Shown here piece after piece: positions 61,315 through 64,000 of a DNA stretch of 64,000 nt; positions within the stretch are counted from its first letter, which is position 1, and each line of letters begins with the position of its first letter. A program made the position numbers and the translations under genes. The notes under the pieces are model-generated. The model made no database searches. It had not been told where the DNA came from and saw nothing but the letters and a program-made list of their open reading frames with translations. This stretch comes from Ga0077530 sp035565975 (GTDB lineage: Bacteria > Pseudomonadota > Alphaproteobacteria > Rhizobiales > Hyphomicrobiaceae). The DNA is taken from the NCBI GenBank assembly GCA_035565975.1, contig DATMRT010000074.1:40751-104750 (forward strand). The letters run 5' to 3'.

Positions 61315-62694
61315 ATGAGCCAGGAAGCGCCCGAAGCCGAGACCGCCGAAGACGTCGAGGCGATGAACAGCCGGCGGCTCGAGGCCCTCCGGCTGGCACT
61401 CGAGGAAAGCCAGACGGCCAACGTGCGGGTGCTCACGCACGGGCTGCGCGCGCCCGATCTCGCCGATCTGATCGAGCTTCTCGAGCCCGAGGAGCGCGTC
61501 CGCCTCATCCAGATGCTCGGCGACGACTTCGATCCCGAGGTCATGTCCGAGCTCGAGGAGAGCGTCCGCGACCAGCTCGCCGAGGCCCTGCCGAACGAAG
61601 TTCTCGCCCGCGTCCTCACCGAGCTCGACACCGACGACGCGGCCTACGTCCTCGAAAGCCTCGACAAGGAGGACCAGGAGGACGTCCTCGCTCAGATGCC
61701 TTCGAGCGACCGTATCGCGCTCGAGCGCAACCTCGAATACCCGGAAGAGACGGCCGGCCGTCTCATGCAGACGGACTTCGTCGCCGTACCGCCGTTCTGG
61801 ACGGTCGGCCAGGTCATCGACCACATGCGCGAGTCCGACGACCTGCCGGAGACCTTCACCGACATCTTCGTCATCGATCCGAGTTTCCGCGTCATCGGTA
61901 CGATCGACCTCTCGCGCCTGCTGCGCACGAAGCGAAGTGTGCTCGTCCAGCAGATCACGGAGGCCGACCAGCACACGGTCTCCGCGACCCTCGACCAGGA
62001 GGAGCTGGCCCGGCAGTTCGAGCGCTACGACCTGAAGTCGGCGCCCGTCGTCGACGCCAACAAGCGTCTCGTCGGCGTGGTCACGGTCGACGATATCGTC
62101 GAGGTCATCGAGGACGAGACCGACGAGGACCTCCGCCGCCTCGCCGGCGTCGGCGACGAGAGCATCGGCGACAGCGTCATCGCCACGGTGCGCAGCCGCA
62201 TTGTCTGGCTCGCGGTCAACCTTTGTACGGCCGGGCTCGCTGCTGCGGTGATCAAGCAGTTCGATGCCTCCATCCAGCAATTGGTGGCCCTCGCCGTGCT
62301 CATGCCGATCGTCTCCGCCATGGGCGGCAATGCGGGCACGCAGACCATGGCCGTCACCGTGCGTGCGCTGGCGACGAAGGAACTTGGTCCTGCCAACCGG
62401 AACCGCATCATCCTCCGTGAAGCTGCGGTTGGCATCATAAACGGGCTCGTGCTCGGCGGCCTCCTCGGCCCGATCGTCTTCCTGTGGTTCGGCATCGGCC
62501 AACTCGGCGCGGTCATCTCGGCAGCGCTGATCATCAACCTTTTCTCGGCCGCGGTCGCCGGTATCCTCGTGCCGCTCGCGCTCGATCGCCTCGGATTCGA
62601 CCCGGCCGTCGCATCGACGACATTCGTGACGACGATCACCGACGTGGTCGGCTTCGTCGCCTTCCTCGGGCTCGCGACGTTGGTTTTGTTGTAG
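61315..62694 (+). CDS. mgtE: magnesium transporter MgtE
   Basis: The product has 459 residues. The N-terminal superhelix (about 40-140: LIQMLGDDFDPEVMSELEESV, split at 20 residues), two CBS domains (about 145-270: FTDIFVIDPSFRVIGTIDL, APVVDANKRLVGVVTVDDI) and five C-terminal membrane helices (AVLMPIVSAMGGNAGTQTMA with the pore GGN) match MgtE. It is a Mg2+-gated channel. The N-terminal acidic residues give the Mg sensor. No riboswitch is evident upstream (111 bases). Confidence 0.96.
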   Translation: MSQEAPEAETAEDVEAMNSRRLEALRLALEESQTANVRVLTHGLRAPDLADLIELLEPEERVRLIQMLGDDFDPEVMSELEESVRDQLAEALPNEVLARVLTELDTDDAAYVLESLDKEDQEDVLAQMPSSDRIALERNLEYPEETAGRLMQTDFVAVPPFWTVGQVIDHMRESDDLPETFTDIFVIDPSFRVIGTIDLSRLLRTKRSVLVQQITEADQHTVSATLDQEELARQFERYDLKSAPVVDANKRLVGVVTVDDIVEVIEDETDEDLRRLAGVGDESIGDSVIATVRSRIVWLAVNLCTAGLAAAVIKQFDASIQQLVALAVLMPIVSAMGGNAGTQTMAVTVRALATKELGPANRNRIILREAAVGIINGLVLGGLLGPIVFLWFGIGQLGAVISAALIINLFSAAVAGILVPLALDRLGFDPAVASTTFVTTITDVVGFVAFLGLATLVLL

Positions 62695-62815
62695 CGGATT
62701 TGTTTGCTTGCCGCGGGCTGCCGGGAAGGGGGCTGCCGCCTTCGATCCGTGGTGCTATGCCCGCGGCGACCATGCCGAGAGCCAATCATCTGAGGCTGCG
62801 GGCTGCCATCTTCAG

Positions 62816-62847
62816 CCCCTTCTCCCCGTGAGAATGGGGAGAAGGGG
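62816..62847. repeat. perfect CCCCTTCTCCCC palindrome
   Basis: CCCCTTCTCCCC, loop GTGAGAAT, GGGGAGAAGGGG. The 12-bp stem is perfect. It lies between the convergent mgtE and SIMPL genes and resembles the palindromes at 10169 and 31503; it may serve as a bidirectional terminator. Confidence 0.7.
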
Positions 62848-62873
62848 AAAGCCTCGCGTGGTAGACGCGATCC

Positions 62874-63593
62874 TCACTCCAGCGCGAAAGCGACCTCGAC
62901 GCGTACGGTCAGCGTCTCACTGCCGGCCTCGATGGGCACGCTTTCCGCCGACATGGAGCGCGCCACCATCGGCCGCGGCGGCCGCGGTCCCATGACCTCC
63001 TCGGTGATCGTGAGCACCGGGCCGAGCTTCGCGCCCGCCGCTTCCGCGAGCAGGCGCGCGCGATGCATGGCGTTCTCGACGGCGAGCTTGCGCGCCTCAT
63101 CCTTGCGCTTTTCGGCATCGGACACGAGGAAGTTGATGCTGCTCGCCTGATTGGCGCCGAGCGTCACGACTTGATCGAGGATCTCACCGAGGCGCGCGAT
63201 GTCGCGCACCTTCACCTCCACCTGATTGCGCACGGTATAGGCCTCGATCTCCTGCGAACCGCGGTCCTTGTACGTGCGATAGCGCGGCGAGATCTGGAAT
63301 TGCTGGGTCTGGATGTCCTTGGCGTCGATGCCGGCGGCCTTGAGGCCGTCGATCACCTTGCGCATGGCGGCGCTGTTGGCCGTCAGCGCAGCGCGCGCGG
63401 TCGCCGCCTCGGTGACGACGCCGGTGGTGATCTCGGCGCCATCGGGCGGGGCTTCGACGCTGCCGTGGCCAGCGACCATGACCCAACGGCCGGCGCGTTT
63501 CTCCTGTGCTTCGGCGCTGTTCATGCTCGCGGCTCCAAGAATGGGGACAAGCGCGAGAAGGCTCGCGATCGCCAATGACGTAAAGGTTTTCAT
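62874..63593 (-). CDS. SIMPL domain (DUF541) periplasmic protein
   Basis: The product has 239 residues. ATG 63593 (MKTFTSLAIASLLALVPILG) has GGAACGAG upstream and starts a signal peptide with cleavage near NSAEAQ. SIMPL-domain features: VMVAGHGSVEAPPDGAEITTGVV, IDAKDIQTQQFQISPRY and AVENAMHRARLLAEAAGAKLG. The family (YggE, BP26-like) is periplasmic with a poorly known role in oxidative or envelope stress. It is convergent with mgtE and followed on the + strand by a tRNA. Confidence 0.92.
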   Translation of the reverse strand: MKTFTSLAIASLLALVPILGAASMNSAEAQEKRAGRWVMVAGHGSVEAPPDGAEITTGVVTEAATARAALTANSAAMRKVIDGLKAAGIDAKDIQTQQFQISPRYRTYKDRGSQEIEAYTVRNQVEVKVRDIARLGEILDQVVTLGANQASSINFLVSDAEKRKDEARKLAVENAMHRARLLAEAAGAKLGPVLTITEEVMGPRPPRPMVARSMSAESVPIEAGSETLTVRVEVAFALE

Positions 63594-63783
63594 GTCTCGT
63601 TCCGTTCGTTTCCCGGCTGGAATGCTCTGTGCCCGGCCAATGCGGCAGGAGCGTGCCGCGCAGACGCTGCGGGCCGGCACTTCCGTCGGCCGCCCGTGCA
63701 CGTGGGCGGGGTGCAAAGTCGAGGGCGAAGCTGCTATAGAGGCGCGCCCTGCCGGCGGCCAGCGATGACGGGTCGCGCAGCGG

Positions 63784-63859
63784 GGGCCCGTAGCTCAATG
63801 GTTAGAGCCGGCGGCTCATAACCGTCTGGTTGCAGGTTCGAGTCCTGCCGGGCCCACCA
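63784..63859 (+). tRNA. tRNA with CAT anticodon (Met, or Ile2 if lysidinylated)
   Basis: The 76-base cloverleaf has acceptor GGGCCCG pairing with CGGGCCC, D arm GCTCAATGGTTAGAGC, anticodon stem GGCGG/CCGTC with loop CTCATAA, T arm GCAGG-TTCGAGT-CCTGC and an encoded CCA end. The CAT anticodon fits elongator Met or Ile2; I cannot separate them without other tRNAs. It lies 190 bases behind the divergent SIMPL gene start. Confidence 0.95.
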
Positions 63860-64000
63860 AGAAATTTGCTGCCTTGTCCCGATAATCGCGTGACCGCAAA
63901 CTCGCGAGGTCATTTGCGTACAATTTTGCTGAATTTTGCATCATCGACGGCGTCTGGCGATGACGAACGCCGATCAGGAATTTATTCACATCTACGTACC
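63860..64000. other. lower-G+C stretch behind the tRNA
   Basis: After the tRNA the composition drops to about half G+C, with runs such as caattttgctgaattttgca. A short + frame opens at ATG 63960 (MTNADQEFIHIYVP) and runs to the edge. A minus frame also enters from the right edge and ends inside the tRNA (VGPAGLEPATRRL), a typical artefact. Neither is a supported gene. Confidence 0.4.

Noticed and set aside
61213..62502. A 429-codon minus frame opposite mgtE
   Set aside because: Antisense shadow of mgtE, His/Glu/Asp-rich with no domain.
10169..62847. CRISPR array from the repeated palindromes
   Set aside because: The copies are isolated, differ in sequence and have no regular repeat-spacer order; no cas gene is present.
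63816..63998. Minus-strand frame from the right edge ending in VGPAGLEPATRRL
   Set aside because: The C-terminus is antisense of the tRNA, a well-known spurious peptide; no integrase motif is seen in the visible part.

Overview
The window is ordinary, gene-dense chromosome from an alphaproteobacterium, most likely of the Hyphomicrobiales (Rhizobiales). The evidence is high G+C with G/C-rich third codon positions, an FYDLN-type acidic protein (TIGR02300), a COQ10/RatA-like gene beside lipA, an AI-2E/hda/ppk/ppx run, a surA-like/pdxA/rsmA operon and a carboxynorspermidine decarboxylase. I cannot place it to genus. About 55 protein genes and one tRNA gene (anticodon CAT) are visible. There is no rRNA, CRISPR array, insertion sequence or phage gene.

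Layout. 1-5 kb: a partial secreted protein, a Tyr/His-rich secreted protein, an SGNH hydrolase, an L,D-transpeptidase and an acyl-CoA dehydrogenase. 5-15 kb: a PIMT-like methyltransferase, an AsmA-like protein, acetoacetyl-CoA synthetase, an MFS transporter, an SDR, nspC and radA. 15-21 kb: two tandem cholesterol-oxidase-like GMC flavoproteins, the second fused to an alpha/beta hydrolase with a Cys in the nucleophile position. 21-27 kb: a DapA-family lyase, DUF2478, CinA/PncC, a COQ10-like protein, lipA, a GlsB-like membrane protein and a Bcr/CflA transporter. 27-35 kb: a four-rhodanese protein, a YpfJ-type zinc peptidase, two RNA methyltransferase-like genes, pepF and an NtrC-type regulator. 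35-45 kb: DUF1330, pssA, ManC-type enzyme, aspC, FYDLN protein, an AstE/aspartoacylase-like gene, a CsgG-like lipoprotein, folA, a degenerate glutamine amidotransferase, a GST and a FixH/YtkA-like protein. 45-51 kb: CDP-alcohol phosphatidyltransferase, AI-2E permease, hda, ppk1, ppx. 51-64 kb: a DnaJ-like chaperone, rsmA, pdxA, a SurA-like protein, a TPP enzyme, small NTF2-like and GYD proteins, a CoA-transferase, a glycosyltransferase, mgtE, a SIMPL-domain protein and the tRNA.

Functional groupings visible from spacing and overlap are polyphosphate metabolism (ppk1 and ppx share a GTGA overlap) behind hda and a membrane-protein pair, the surA-like/pdxA/rsmA set, the GMC pair (9 bp apart), and DUF2478/CinA (19-bp overlap).

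The least ordinary features are (i) the GMC pair, with ferredoxin-like CxxCxxCxxxC motifs and the Cys-type hydrolase fusion; (ii) two adjacent CTAG-bounded palindromic elements at 54403-54569, one supplying a gene's stop codon; (iii) two families of C/G-rich intergenic palindromes, one with a shared GCAGAAC-N4-GCAGTAG core; (iv) a glutamine amidotransferase fold that has lost its catalytic Cys; and (v) a lower-G+C stretch directly behind the tRNA at the right edge. I see no clear novel multi-gene defence or mobile system.
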